Positions 6,379 to 13,349 of a stretch of 16,823 nt of DNA are shown piece after piece. The stretch is from CAZUNO01 sp964621445 [NCBI: Candidatus Hadarchaeota archaeon]. Its GTDB lineage: Archaea; CAYQAE01; CAYVLA01. Each line of letters begins with the position of its first letter. Position 1 is the first letter of the stretch. Under the pieces are notes generated by a model. It was not told where the DNA came from, did not search any database, and was given only the letters and a program-made list of their open reading frames with translations. A program made the translations under genes and the position numbers. The stretch is taken from NCBI GenBank assembly GCA_964621445.1, contig CAZUNO010000041.1:1-16823 (forward strand). Reading direction: 5' to 3'.

Positions 6379-6773
6379 GAATCCTCTTCGACACCTACGC
6401 CTGGATCGAATACCTTGAGGGGTCGAAAGAAGGAGAGATGGTTAGAAGTCTGCTCCAGGAAGAAGGAAACGAAATCTATACCTCAACCCTTTCGATCGCC
6501 GAGCTTTCCGACGCCTTCCACCGGGGCGGCATGGAGACCGATCTAGAATGGAGCGAGATACAGAACTTCATAGAACTAAACTCCATACTGGAATCACTGA
6601 ACGCTGGGCAGATGGCACGTGCAGGCAAGGTCAAGGTCGAGAAGCGCCGGGAAAGGAAAGGGTTTGGACTTATGGATGCCATAATACTGGCCACCTCAAG
6701 AAAACTGGATTCCAAGCTCCTCACCGGTGACCCGCATCTTATCCATGAGCCAAACTCTATCCCTCTGCTTTGA
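6375..6773 (+). CDS. vapC: VapC-type PIN-domain ribonuclease toxin
   Basis: A 132-residue PIN protein overlapping its antitoxin by four bases. The four acidic positions are present: Asp6 (LFDTYAWIEY), Glu43 (SIAELSDAF), Asp101 (GLMDAIILATSRK) and Asp119 (LLTGDPHL). The sequence is otherwise unlike the 4531 toxin, so this is a separate VapC lineage, matching its different antitoxin type. It is expected to be an RNase restrained by VapB 6184. This is the second apparently intact TA pair of the window. Confidence 0.9.
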   Translation: MRILFDTYAWIEYLEGSKEGEMVRSLLQEEGNEIYTSTLSIAELSDAFHRGGMETDLEWSEIQNFIELNSILESLNAGQMARAGKVKVEKRRERKGFGLMDAIILATSRKLDSKLLTGDPHLIHEPNSIPLL

Positions 6774-6786
6774 CGGTAAAAAAGAT

Positions 6787-7092
6787 ACTGAACGTATAGA
6801 GAAACAAGAAAATGCAGCCACATCAAACCTCATCCTTTGTGAGGTGGCCTGGGTGCTGGAGGACATGGGCAAGCAAGGAGAGGCCAGAAACGCTCTAAAG
6901 AAGCTAATATCCTACCGAGATAGGGAGAGAGGAAAATTCATCATGGAAGCAACCAACATGCCAGCAAAACGGATGGACTACAACGACGGTGTCAACCTGG
7001 CCGTAATGATGAGGGAGGGGATATCCGAGGCCTACACGAATGATACCAAGCATCCCGGTGGTGTGGATTTTCTCAAGCCTATCTTTGAATAA
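6787..7092 (+). pseudogene. 5'-truncated vapC copy related to 4531-4929
   Basis: From 6787 the translation (RIEKQENAATSNLILCEVAW...) matches residues 30-132 of the intact VapC at 4531. The first ~28 codons, including the essential first Asp (VDTN), are missing. About eight codons are also missing after SYR (NLDILGFG in the intact copy). The remaining acidic positions are kept (LCEVAW, DYNDGVN, TNDTKH). A 27-base stretch is identical in both (4841-4867 and 7004-7030). The frame is open from an ATG at 6727, so a 121-residue chimeric product overlapping the end of vapC 6375 is possible, but it could not form a complete active site. No antitoxin precedes it. It is best explained as a duplicated and truncated toxin gene. 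Confidence 0.8.
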
Positions 7093-7460
7093 CTGAACAC
7101 CTCCTTCCCGATTTGGGAAGGTCTTTAGATGTTAGATGACATTCTACTCTGGCGATCAAGCAAAGTACCAACCGCTCCTGCCCCGATGCGCGCGAATAAA
7201 CGGCAACCTATTGGTAGCAACCTTGAGTTCCCCTCTGTATCAGATAACCAGCACCACTACTTGACTGTTGGCTCGATCAATATCATATATGGCACAGGGC
7301 CTCCTGTTGAAATGCCATTTTGATGGTTTTGTTAGGCATTTGAAGCCCGGCAGCTGGGAATCAAGGTCCTTAAGGGGAAGGACGAGTTCCCCAGAGCCAT
7401 ATGCAACCGGGGAAAATGAAAGGCCATTAAACCCCATAAGCTCAAATAGAAAACCTAGAA
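7093..7460. other. Gene-poor stretch with a short coding relic
   Basis: No intact gene. At 7337-7420 one plus frame reads AFEARQLGIKVLKGKDEFPR, then AICNRGK and a stop; it looks like old coding sequence but is too short to assign. The rest shows no recognisable features. Confidence 0.35.
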
Positions 7461-7750
7461 ATGAATCTCGTGTTCTTGGATTCAAAATTATTATTCATCT
7501 TCGCCAGTGCCGCCAACCCGTAGAACCCGGGTGCAAGGGCATTCTTCGAGATCCAACGGTTACCTCAAAAATCTGGTGCTCCGAGGCCAAGAAAATACCG
7601 AGGTCGATGTTCGAGTCAGGAATCCTGAGTCGTCATAATAGCCAACATGCTTAGAAACGGGGTGAAAAGAATCGTCGCCGATAACGTAAAGGACTTCTCT
7701 CTCCACTAGCATCGAGATAATCGTGTCTGTGAAAGAGATGAATTTTTGCC
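7461..7750 (+). pseudogene. Decayed vapC PIN gene running into the pyrE 3' end
   Basis: ATG 7461 starts MNLVFLDSKLLFIFASAANP, a typical PIN N-terminus with the first Asp, ended by TAG 7521-7523. In another frame a middle piece reads GYLKNLVLRGQENTEVDVRV. In a third stretch, about 7630-7694, VVIIANMLRNGVKRIVADNV then KDF is the classic PIN C-terminal helix-strand with the last acidic residue. After a further frame change, TSIEIIVSVKEM is the usual C-terminal strand. Order, strand and spacing fit one VapC gene with at least two stops or frameshifts. Its last bases overlap, on the opposite strand, the end of pyrE (stop at 7706), so the insertion or rearrangement that created this locus altered the pyrE tail. 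Confidence 0.65.
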
Positions 7751-8347
7751 TTGGTTTTTTAGGGGTTTTAAGTTGGGGAAATCTTCAGTGGTTAGAATAG
7801 AGGCAAAACTAACATTATTTTCCCTAAGCAGGTCCTTTGCACCTTCCTCCCTATCCACAATAGCAATGGCTTTTATGATTTCAGCGCCGAATTTGTCTAC
7901 TTCTTTAGCCGTGCTCAGAAGTGATGAGCCAGTTGTGGTGACATCATCAACTAATAAAACCCGGTTATTGGTCTGGATCGGTCCTTCAACAAGATTATCC
8001 GTGCCATGATTCTTTACCTCTTTTCTTACATAGAAAGATTTGACTGAACTATCATGACTTTGAAAAGCTTCCAGGGCAGTAGCAACTGCAATTGGAATTG
8101 CGCCTGTTTCCAGTCCTCCGATAGCATCAACCTTAAGATCCCTAACCTGTTTGGCAATGATTTTAGCAATGATGAGAAGACTATTGGGATCCAGAATAAT
8201 AGGCTTCAAATCGAAAAAATAATTGCTATGCTTTCCCGAGCTTAACAAAAAAGAACCCGTCTTAAGCCCTTTTTCAAGAACCAGATTTCTTAGAAGATTG
8301 ACATAATCGGTTTCCGGAATATCATTTCTAGACTTGGTGACATTCAA
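7706..8347 (-). CDS. pyrE: Orotate phosphoribosyltransferase
   Basis: It catalyses orotate + PRPP to orotidine 5'-monophosphate in pyrimidine synthesis. The PRPP-binding signature VLLVDDVTTTGSSLL is at residues 130-144. The catalytic loop is RKEVKNHGTDN (108-118, usually RKExKxHG). FLLSSGKHSNYFFDL (33-47) is the substrate-binding N-terminal part, and ETGAIPIA the conserved central strand turn. The start is TTG 8347, with GGAGGGAT a few bases upstream; the nearby ATG is out of frame. Archaeal enzymes usually end soon after a strand like SILTTEDF (residues 183-190). Here 23 more residues, rich in Ser, Asn and Lys, run over the DNA of the vapC relic on the other strand and look like non-native read-on sequence. 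It is AT-rich relative to the kinase gene. Confidence 0.92.
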   Translation of the reverse strand: MNVTKSRNDIPETDYVNLLRNLVLEKGLKTGSFLLSSGKHSNYFFDLKPIILDPNSLLIIAKIIAKQVRDLKVDAIGGLETGAIPIAVATALEAFQSHDSSVKSFYVRKEVKNHGTDNLVEGPIQTNNRVLLVDDVTTTGSSLLSTAKEVDKFGAEIIKAIAIVDREEGAKDLLRENNVSFASILTTEDFPNLKPLKNQGKNSSLSQTRLSRC

Positions 8348-8371
8348 TACTATCCCTCCACTGTACTTTCC

Positions 8372-8391
8372 GGTTTATTGAAACATAAACC
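8372..8391. promoter_or_regulatory. Inverted repeat in the pyrE promoter region
   Basis: GGTTTAT-TGAAAC-ATAAACC is a perfect 7-bp inverted repeat with a 6-base loop, 25-44 bases upstream of the pyrE TTG. On the minus strand it includes a TATA-like GTTTATGTTT, so a dimeric regulator bound here would compete with transcription initiation. Function is inferred from position and symmetry. Confidence 0.4.
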
Positions 8392-8460
8392 AAGGTAATG
8401 TAGACTATGTCGCTATGCCAGGAAGTGGAATCCCTCATTTGAACAATTAGCGTCCGAGAG

Positions 8461-8679
8461 CTACTCATGCCTTTGCACTTCCCTGTATTCCAATTCTGTT
8501 GAGACTATTAAAGATCTGTTCGGAGGAATATTCTGAGCCAGAACATGAAAAAGTCCATGGCAAAATCCTTGCTCCTTCTTATACAAGAGCCGTAACCAAT
8601 CACTCTTATTATTTAGTAATATAATTGATTTAGCAGGGTTCTCCAAATCTGAAGAAGTCCTTAACATGGGAACAGACAT
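8461..8679 (-). CDS. Small hypothetical protein
   Basis: A 72-residue frame from ATG 8679 (a second ATG five codons in), divergent to the gene at 8722. The translation (SSDLENPAKSIILLNNKSDW... then LAQNIPPNRSLIVSTELEYR) has the amino-acid balance of a real protein and a likely helix. I recognise no family, and no ribosome binding site is evident. It could be a chance frame or an old fragment. Confidence 0.35.
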   Translation of the reverse strand: MSVPMLRTSSDLENPAKSIILLNNKSDWLRLLYKKEQGFCHGLFHVLAQNIPPNRSLIVSTELEYREVQRHE

Positions 8680-8692
8680 CGGTTCATTAAAT

Positions 8693-8700
8693 CTTTATTC
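8693..8700 (+). promoter_or_regulatory. TATA-like box of the 8722 gene
   Basis: CTTTATTC lies 22-29 bases before ATG 8722. This predicts a leaderless transcript; no Shine-Dalgarno site precedes the gene. Confidence 0.35.
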
Positions 8701-8721
8701 ATTGAAAAACGTTATTCAAAT

Positions 8722-9159
8722 ATGGAGTCTTGCCTATCTACTACCGGAGTTGAACTTGAAAGAATCTTTTCCAATGAAATTGATGAGGAGTGCTTCAGGA
8801 AAGCTCTCATAACTTTGAGGAAGACCAATTGTAAACAGGTGCATAGTGAAATATTGCTCTCATCAATGGCTGATTTTTTTTCGCGTATCTTGGATCATTT
8901 TGACAAACTACGTTACTATGACCTTGAAAAGAGAGTGGGTTTGAACTTGGATAAGGAGTCCAAAAGGGTTTTCTACTCTCTTAAAACGGAGGTTGAGAAG
9001 CTAATAGCTACTTTAAAGGAACCGAAGGAGATCTCTTATGAAGATGCTTATTGTGAGTTAGCCCAAATGTTAAGATCGTGGAAGGAATTGCCCAAGGATA
9101 ATGGCGAATCGATCGTTGACAAAGGAAGGAATATGAGAAGGGGTAAGAATGATGATTAA
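8722..9159 (+). CDS. Hypothetical helical protein
   Basis: A 145-residue charged, Leu- and Lys/Glu-rich protein with no signal peptide or membrane segment, predicted to be almost wholly alpha-helical (for example FFSRILDHFDKLRYYDLEKR and LKTEVEKLIATLKEPKEI). The C-terminus is basic and probably disordered (NMRRGKNDD). I do not recognise a family. The start is supported by a TATA-like box about 25 bases upstream. The AT-rich third positions match pyrE rather than the GC-rich kinase gene that converges on it from the right. Confidence 0.6.
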   Translation: MESCLSTTGVELERIFSNEIDEECFRKALITLRKTNCKQVHSEILLSSMADFFSRILDHFDKLRYYDLEKRVGLNLDKESKRVFYSLKTEVEKLIATLKEPKEISYEDAYCELAQMLRSWKELPKDNGESIVDKGRNMRRGKNDD

Positions 9160-9215
9160 TGACGGTACGTCTTCCAACCGTGGACACTCTAAATGATCCA
9201 TGCCCATCAATGCCT

Positions 9216-11318
9216 TCAATTGTCCGATCCATCCGCGGGCAGGACGAGGGTAACTGTAGTACCCTCTCCTTCCTTGCTCTTCACGGAGATGGTTCCAGCC
9301 TGGGCCTCAGCCAGGCGTTTACACACGGCCAGGCCAAATCCCTGACCCTGGGCCTTGGTGGTGAATAGGGGTTCAAAGACCTTCTCCATCTGCTCTCGTG
9401 GTATCCCGGCTCCTGTATCCTTGACCTCTATGATTGCATTTCCGTCTTCCCGACAGGCCCGGATTGCTAGATCTCCCTCCTCGGGCATGGACTGTACCGC
9501 ATTGGTGACCAGGTTGGTTAATATCCTTTTCAGCATGCCCCGATCTGCTCTTAGCTCCCCCTCCCCAATCTCAATGTTCACCGAAACCTTCACATCCTCC
9601 GGGAGATATGTGTCCGAAAGGATCTCTTCCATCACTTCAAGTAGGTCCACTGGCTGGATTTCTGGTTTTAGTGTCCTGGAGTAATCCTGGATGTCGGAGA
9701 CTATCTTGTCCATGTACCCCGTTTCACGCACGATGTTCTCCAAAAATTCCAGAATTTTGGACCGTCTCTCCCGGTTCAGTTCGCTGTGCCGGATCTCTTT
9801 CCTAATCAGGTAGAGATTATTTACCACCGCCTGCAGAGGGTTACGAAGGTCGTGGCCAACCATGGCCGAGGTCTCCCCGATGGCCGCCATCCTCTCCTTC
9901 TCCTTGAGCTGCATGGTCCTCTCCTCCACCAACTTCTCCAGGTGTTCGGAGTATCTTTCAATCTGCTTCTGTGCCCGCTTATGCTCGATACCGCTACCGA
10001 TTATGTTAGCGGCGGTTGACAAAGTCCCTATGTCCTTTTGGTTCCAGTTGCCGGTCTCAGTAATATCGTCGAAGCCCACGAAGCCGGCTACCTTTCCTTC
10101 AATTCTCACCGGAAGCACCAACAGAGAACAGATATCCTGGCTCTCCATTATCTCCATTTCTTTCCTGCCCTCCGAGGGAATTTCGGAGGGATCAGCGATG
10201 TGTATGGCCTTTCCCGATCTAATCCTTTCCGTAACCCAGGGAAAAGCATCTATGGGAAGATCCTGAATCTTCTCCTTCTCTGGCTCCACTCCTAGGGCAC
10301 ACCATTCGTGGGTATTTTCCATGACCTCTGTATCTCTAAACAGGAATAGACAACCCCGGCTGGCCCCGCTCAGATGTCCAATGTCCTCCAGGGCCCTCTC
10401 GACGGCCCAATCCAGGTCGGAAGCAGCCACAAACCTTGAGGAAATGCGAGCCAGGACCATCTCCCCTTTTAGGTGCCTCTCCAGCTTCCTACGGGTCATA
10501 ATCTGGTCGGATATGTTTGCCAGTAGCAGGGCAAGGGCATCGATGAGGTCCCTCTCCTCCTTAAGGAAGGGCCCCTCATCCATTCTGGGCTTCTCCTCCA
10601 GATAGCATACCTCCACCAACCCGCAGGAGCCCTTCTGACACTCGATAACCGAGGTCTGCCTCCACTCGGTTTCCCTGAAATTTTCGCTCCTGAACTCGTG
10701 TTCTCCCAGGACTATCCTGGCGCAGGCAATCCTTGGGTACTGCCAGCTCGAGGGAATGAGGTGAACGGTCCTGCTCAGGATGTCCTCCAGGGACAGGTTG
10801 GGGTTGGTACTCAGCCTCGATACCTGGTAAAGGAGGTCAAGTTCCTTGTTTCGTTCGCCCAGGTCGTGGAGGAACCTCTCCTTTTCCTTCTCCTCCCTCT
10901 TGCGCTCGGTGATGTTGGTGAATGATACGGCCACGCAGTTATCGGGGAGCGGGGAGACCTGAACCTTGAACCAGGCAGGATTGATTCGCCTATTACCATA
11001 TGCAATCTCCCCAAGATCTGCGGGCTCTCCCGTCCTAGCCACCCTGGCATAGATCTGGGGAACCCCCTTGTCCCTTAATCCGGGAAAGCTCTGGTCCAGG
11101 GTCTTACCGATCACCTCTCCAGGAGGTATACCGGTGAATTCCTCGGTAATTTCATTGGCGTAGATCATTCTCAGCGAGGAGTCGTCGGTCCTGTCCTCCA
11201 GTCGGTAGATGTGAAGGCCGATGACAAGGCCGTCCAGAATATGCATTGAAATGCGGACGGGGAGGGCAACACCTTTCTCCGGTTTATTTGACAAGTTCTT
11301 TTCACCTTCATGAGCCAC
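9216..11318 (-). CDS. PAS-GAF sensor histidine kinase
   Basis: A soluble 700-residue sensor kinase. Domains in order: PAS at about 25-140 (MIYANEITEEFTGIPPGEVI; ends VSFTNITERK), a coiled linker, a first GAF-like domain (about 160-275, with Cys227, Cys232 and Cys238), a second GAF domain (about 285-445; LLVLPVRIEGKVAGFVGFDD), and a coiled coil (EHLEKLVEERTMQLKEKERM). The dimerisation/phosphoacceptor domain has His489 in VGHDLRNPLQ. The ATPase has an N box (TNLVTNAVQSMPEEG, Asn606), G1 (DTGAGIP), F box (FEPLFTTK) and G2 (GQGFGLAVCKRL). No transmembrane segment is evident, so the signal is probably cytoplasmic; the ligand is unknown. The start is GTG 11318; the in-frame ATG at 11246 (residue 25) is an alternative since neither has a clear ribosome binding site. 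No response regulator gene is adjacent, as is common in archaea. Confidence 0.93.
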   Translation of the reverse strand: MAHEGEKNLSNKPEKGVALPVRISMHILDGLVIGLHIYRLEDRTDDSSLRMIYANEITEEFTGIPPGEVIGKTLDQSFPGLRDKGVPQIYARVARTGEPADLGEIAYGNRRINPAWFKVQVSPLPDNCVAVSFTNITERKREEKEKERFLHDLGERNKELDLLYQVSRLSTNPNLSLEDILSRTVHLIPSSWQYPRIACARIVLGEHEFRSENFRETEWRQTSVIECQKGSCGLVEVCYLEEKPRMDEGPFLKEERDLIDALALLLANISDQIMTRRKLERHLKGEMVLARISSRFVAASDLDWAVERALEDIGHLSGASRGCLFLFRDTEVMENTHEWCALGVEPEKEKIQDLPIDAFPWVTERIRSGKAIHIADPSEIPSEGRKEMEIMESQDICSLLVLPVRIEGKVAGFVGFDDITETGNWNQKDIGTLSTAANIIGSGIEHKRAQKQIERYSEHLEKLVEERTMQLKEKERMAAIGETSAMVGHDLRNPLQAVVNNLYLIRKEIRHSELNRERRSKILEFLENIVRETGYMDKIVSDIQDYSRTLKPEIQPVDLLEVMEEILSDTYLPEDVKVSVNIEIGEGELRADRGMLKRILTNLVTNAVQSMPEEGDLAIRACREDGNAIIEVKDTGAGIPREQMEKVFEPLFTTKAQGQGFGLAVCKRLAEAQAGTISVKSKEGEGTTVTLVLPADGSDN

Positions 11319-11682
11319 TAAATAGGTGTATGGTCACAGGTCGGTGGAACAACTGCGAAAACTATGGTTTCTTTTGGGCGGGCATTCCCATGAAAACCTG
11401 AAAATAAGTCGTTCTTTCCGGCTTTCCTAAATCGCGGCCGGAAGAAATTGACCTACCAGTTTCCAGAGCCGGCCCTTAGCCTTGTCTTAGAGGGACCCCA
11501 GGTCCCTGACAAAGAGTCTCAGAATCGTCTTTAGCTGCTTATGAAAAAAACGGAATTAAGAAAATCTCTGATTTTTGGGGTTCGATGGCTATTTGCCAGA
11601 ATCTATTAACCTTACCCGCTCACCCATACATCCACTATAAAAAAAGATTCTGACCACCAAATTTCATGCCGGAATTTGAAAT
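11319..11682. other. Intergenic region with two inverted repeats
   Basis: No gene found. It contains inverted repeats at 11416-11443 (TTCCGGC, 14-base spacer, GCCGGAA) and 11491-11507 (AGGGACC-CCA-GGTCCCT, 7-bp stem with a 3-base loop). A TATA-like ACTATAAAAAAAG lies at about 11633-11645, roughly 40 bases before ATG 11683. This presumably holds the promoter of the kinase gene on the minus strand and of the frameshifted gene to the right. Confidence 0.4.
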
Positions 11683-11951
11683 ATGATGGACCTGATTGCG
11701 GTAGTAATCTACATAATCTGTTTGGAAGGCACATCTACAATTCAGCTAGCATTGGTCCTTGGGACCTCCTGGGAAGGGTTGCATGGAGCAACAAGTTCAA
11801 GGGTAAATTTCCCACCAATTATCGGATTATGAGCGTCCTAACACTACCATTGTTTGCTTTTTCAACCCCCGTGGCTCTGGAAAGCGCGGGAATGACGAAT
11901 ATCTTTCCAGGTATTAGCGATTTTCTTACGGCCTCTACAGACTCTGAATAA
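11683..11951 (+). pseudogene. Small two-helix membrane protein, frameshifted
   Basis: From ATG 11683 (a second ATG follows directly) one frame reads MMDLIAVVIYIICLEGTSTI then QLALVLGTSWEG, a good N-terminal membrane helix, and stops at TGA 11830. From about 11795 another frame (open to TAA 11951) reads NKFKGKFPTNYRIMSVLTLP then LFAFSTPVALESAGM: a basic loop and a second helix. Joined near 11780-11800 they give about 88 residues with a sensible two-helix topology, so one frameshift is likely. No family recognised. The end of the gene overlaps, on the other strand, a vapC stub (11935-11985). Confidence 0.45.
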
Positions 11952-11985
11952 TAGCGATGAGAAGGTCGGTATCAAGGCATACCAT
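11935..11985 (-). pseudogene. vapC stub: first 16 codons of a PIN toxin
   Basis: Two bases beyond the stop of the vapB at 11988 (minus strand) an ATG opens MVCLDTDLLIAIIQSL and then a stop. This is a textbook PIN-domain start (x-LDTD-x-LI, with the first catalytic Asp), followed by nothing PIN-like. The toxin gene was evidently cut off after about 14 codons by a deletion or insertion, and the sequence beyond belongs to the oppositely oriented membrane-protein relic. It leaves the antitoxin without a partner. Confidence 0.65.
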
Positions 11986-11987
11986 TT

Positions 11988-12230
11988 CTAGGTCCCCAGC
12001 TCCAAAATTTGGTCGTATTCTTTCCACATCCCCTCAATCTCCTCCTGTATGCCGTCAATCTCACCAGGTGAGCCTTTCCACCTACCAGCGTAACTTGATA
12101 AAGGCCTGCTTTTGAGCTTACCAAGCGCCCTTTCTATAACCTCGGTAAAGCTCTCGCCATCCTTCTTCATGCTGGCCAGTAGATCGTAGGCTTCTTGGGA
12201 GATGGTTATCGTCTTTCTAGTTCTAGGCAT
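11988..12230 (-). CDS. vapB: VapB antitoxin (DUF217 type), orphaned
   Basis: An 80-residue antitoxin. TRKTITISQEAYDLLASMKK then DGESFTEVIERALGKL is the DUF217/VapB ribbon-helix-helix pattern. The C-terminal part (LSSYAGRWKGSPGEIDGIQE...) is the family's usual toxin-neutralising segment (xLxxxAGxW...). ATG 12230 is preferred: a TATA-like TTTAAAATA lies about 20 bases upstream, which fits a leaderless message. An upstream in-frame ATG at 12254 would add MDLKYKKN. It is followed two bases later by only a 16-codon stub of vapC, so the antitoxin survives alone. It could still neutralise related VapC proteins or repress its promoter. Confidence 0.82.
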   Translation of the reverse strand: MPRTRKTITISQEAYDLLASMKKDGESFTEVIERALGKLKSRPLSSYAGRWKGSPGEIDGIQEEIEGMWKEYDQILELGT

Positions 12231-12254
12231 ATTTTTCTTGTATTTTAAATCCAT

Positions 12255-12453
12255 CTTATCAGATTCCTCAGAAACATTGTATTTTTTTCCTGTCCCCCTT
12301 GAACTCTACTAAAGATAAGAGAATTTCCCCCTGATCGAGATGCAACCCGGAGGAACGGTCCTTCCGATCAATAACTAAAGTATAAGCTTTAAAATTAGTG
12401 GCAGAGCCACTATTATGATAAGTGTTACGAAACAGTCATAACTGCATGTTCCG
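12255..12453. other. Intergenic promoter region
   Basis: About 200 AT-rich bases carrying the promoter of the vapB at 12230 (minus) and the end of the dCTP deaminase-like gene. No gene or RNA recognised. Confidence 0.35.
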
Positions 12454-13059
12454 CTAAATACTTTCTACAGTTTCCTTGAAGGCGCCTACACTATTGTCAA
12501 GTCCTCTAACGCTTTCCTGGAGGGACTTTACCGCAAATAAAACTTCGGCAAAACTCATGCCTTTCATCTCCATCAGGTACGAGATATCCTCAGATCTAAA
12601 GTCGAACTGATTCTGATAATCGCCGGAGTAACCTCGGCTTGCCTGGGTATCAGTTCTCGAGAACTCAACTGTGCAGAACAGTTCTCCATAACTCATAGTA
12701 ACTGGACGGTTAGTAGTATTAAAAAGAGACAAGCTGAGGATGCCGTGAAAACCCGGGTCAATCTGAGGCCCCGAAAACATAATCAACCCCTTCCTTGTGA
12801 ACTTTGACCTCAAGCCCATTCGGCCGCAAATACCTTGAGACAGATGGAGTTGCTCCAGCGTCTGAACTGCGACGAACTCCGAGCGATCTATGGTGATAAA
12901 CCCATCATCTTCCGTCAAAGGTATTACTTTATCTTTGAAGGCCTTGCGACCGAGTCTGAGGTCCACGGACGCAGGCTGAAGTTGAGTCTCCTTGTTAATT
13001 TCTAAAGTTATCCTTATCTCGCCTTTCCTCATGGTTTCTTCCAGGTCCGTGTCAGACAT
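12454..13059 (-). CDS. dCTP deaminase/dUTPase-fold protein lacking the deaminase glutamate
   Basis: A 201-residue protein of the Dcd/Dut trimeric fold. LQPASVDLRLG (28-37), GRMGLRSKFTRKGLI (79-93), GPQIDPGFHGILSLSLFN (97-114) and YGELFCTVEFSRTDTQASRG (124-143), ending YQNQ, align in order with bacterial and archaeal Dcd. In Dcd the catalytic Glu sits in IDPGxxGxIxLEF (Glu138 in E. coli); here Ser111 occupies that place, so dCTP deamination is unlikely. The IDPGF aspartate and the RSKFTR arginines that contact phosphates are kept, so nucleotide binding or dUTPase-like activity is possible. About 45 extra C-terminal residues form a probable coiled coil (EVLFAVKSLQESVRGLDNSV). ATG 13059 is chosen over TTG 13065; AGGGGATT lies just upstream. 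Confidence 0.8.
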   Translation of the reverse strand: MSDTDLEETMRKGEIRITLEINKETQLQPASVDLRLGRKAFKDKVIPLTEDDGFITIDRSEFVAVQTLEQLHLSQGICGRMGLRSKFTRKGLIMFSGPQIDPGFHGILSLSLFNTTNRPVTMSYGELFCTVEFSRTDTQASRGYSGDYQNQFDFRSEDISYLMEMKGMSFAEVLFAVKSLQESVRGLDNSVGAFKETVESI

Positions 13060-13349
13060 AACCAAAATGAATCCCCTAATGAGAAAGGCACATTATCTAA
13101 AAAAGGATTCTTGTACCCCCTTCCGGGACGAATAAACACAGAGGCGAAGTTGGAGGGATGGGGGCCACCGCATCCAACTGTCCACCGGACGTATCAATAT
13201 CATATAGCTCGTTCAAGGGTAGACAATTTGACCATTTTACCATCCATCTACCGTCAATTTTAAAACGCAACGGCTGTAGAACCCAATGAACTCAAACTGA
13301 AGTCTGGAATTTCTCTTTCAATTCAACTTAAAAAAAGACACGAGGGCGT
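13060..13349. other. Intergenic region
   Basis: About 290 bases with no recognisable gene. It should contain the promoter of the Dcd-like gene and the end of the DUF2283 transcript. A T7 run on the minus strand (13330-13336), 14 bases after the DUF2283 stop, is a plausible terminator. Confidence 0.4.
13330..13336 (-). terminator. Oligo-T terminator after the DUF4258/DUF2283 pair
   Basis: A run of seven T on the minus strand, just downstream of the DUF2283 stop codon at 13350, fits archaeal oligo-T termination. Confidence 0.45.

Noticed and set aside
7268-7654. 128-codon plus-strand frame
   Set aside because: It crosses the start of the vapC relic in a different frame and has no coherent domain.
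7560-7745. Minus-strand frame resembling a PIN end (FISFTDTIISMLVEREVLYV...)
   Set aside because: The plus strand at the same place carries a PIN N-terminus and C-terminus in the right order; the minus reading is more likely a chance antisense resemblance.
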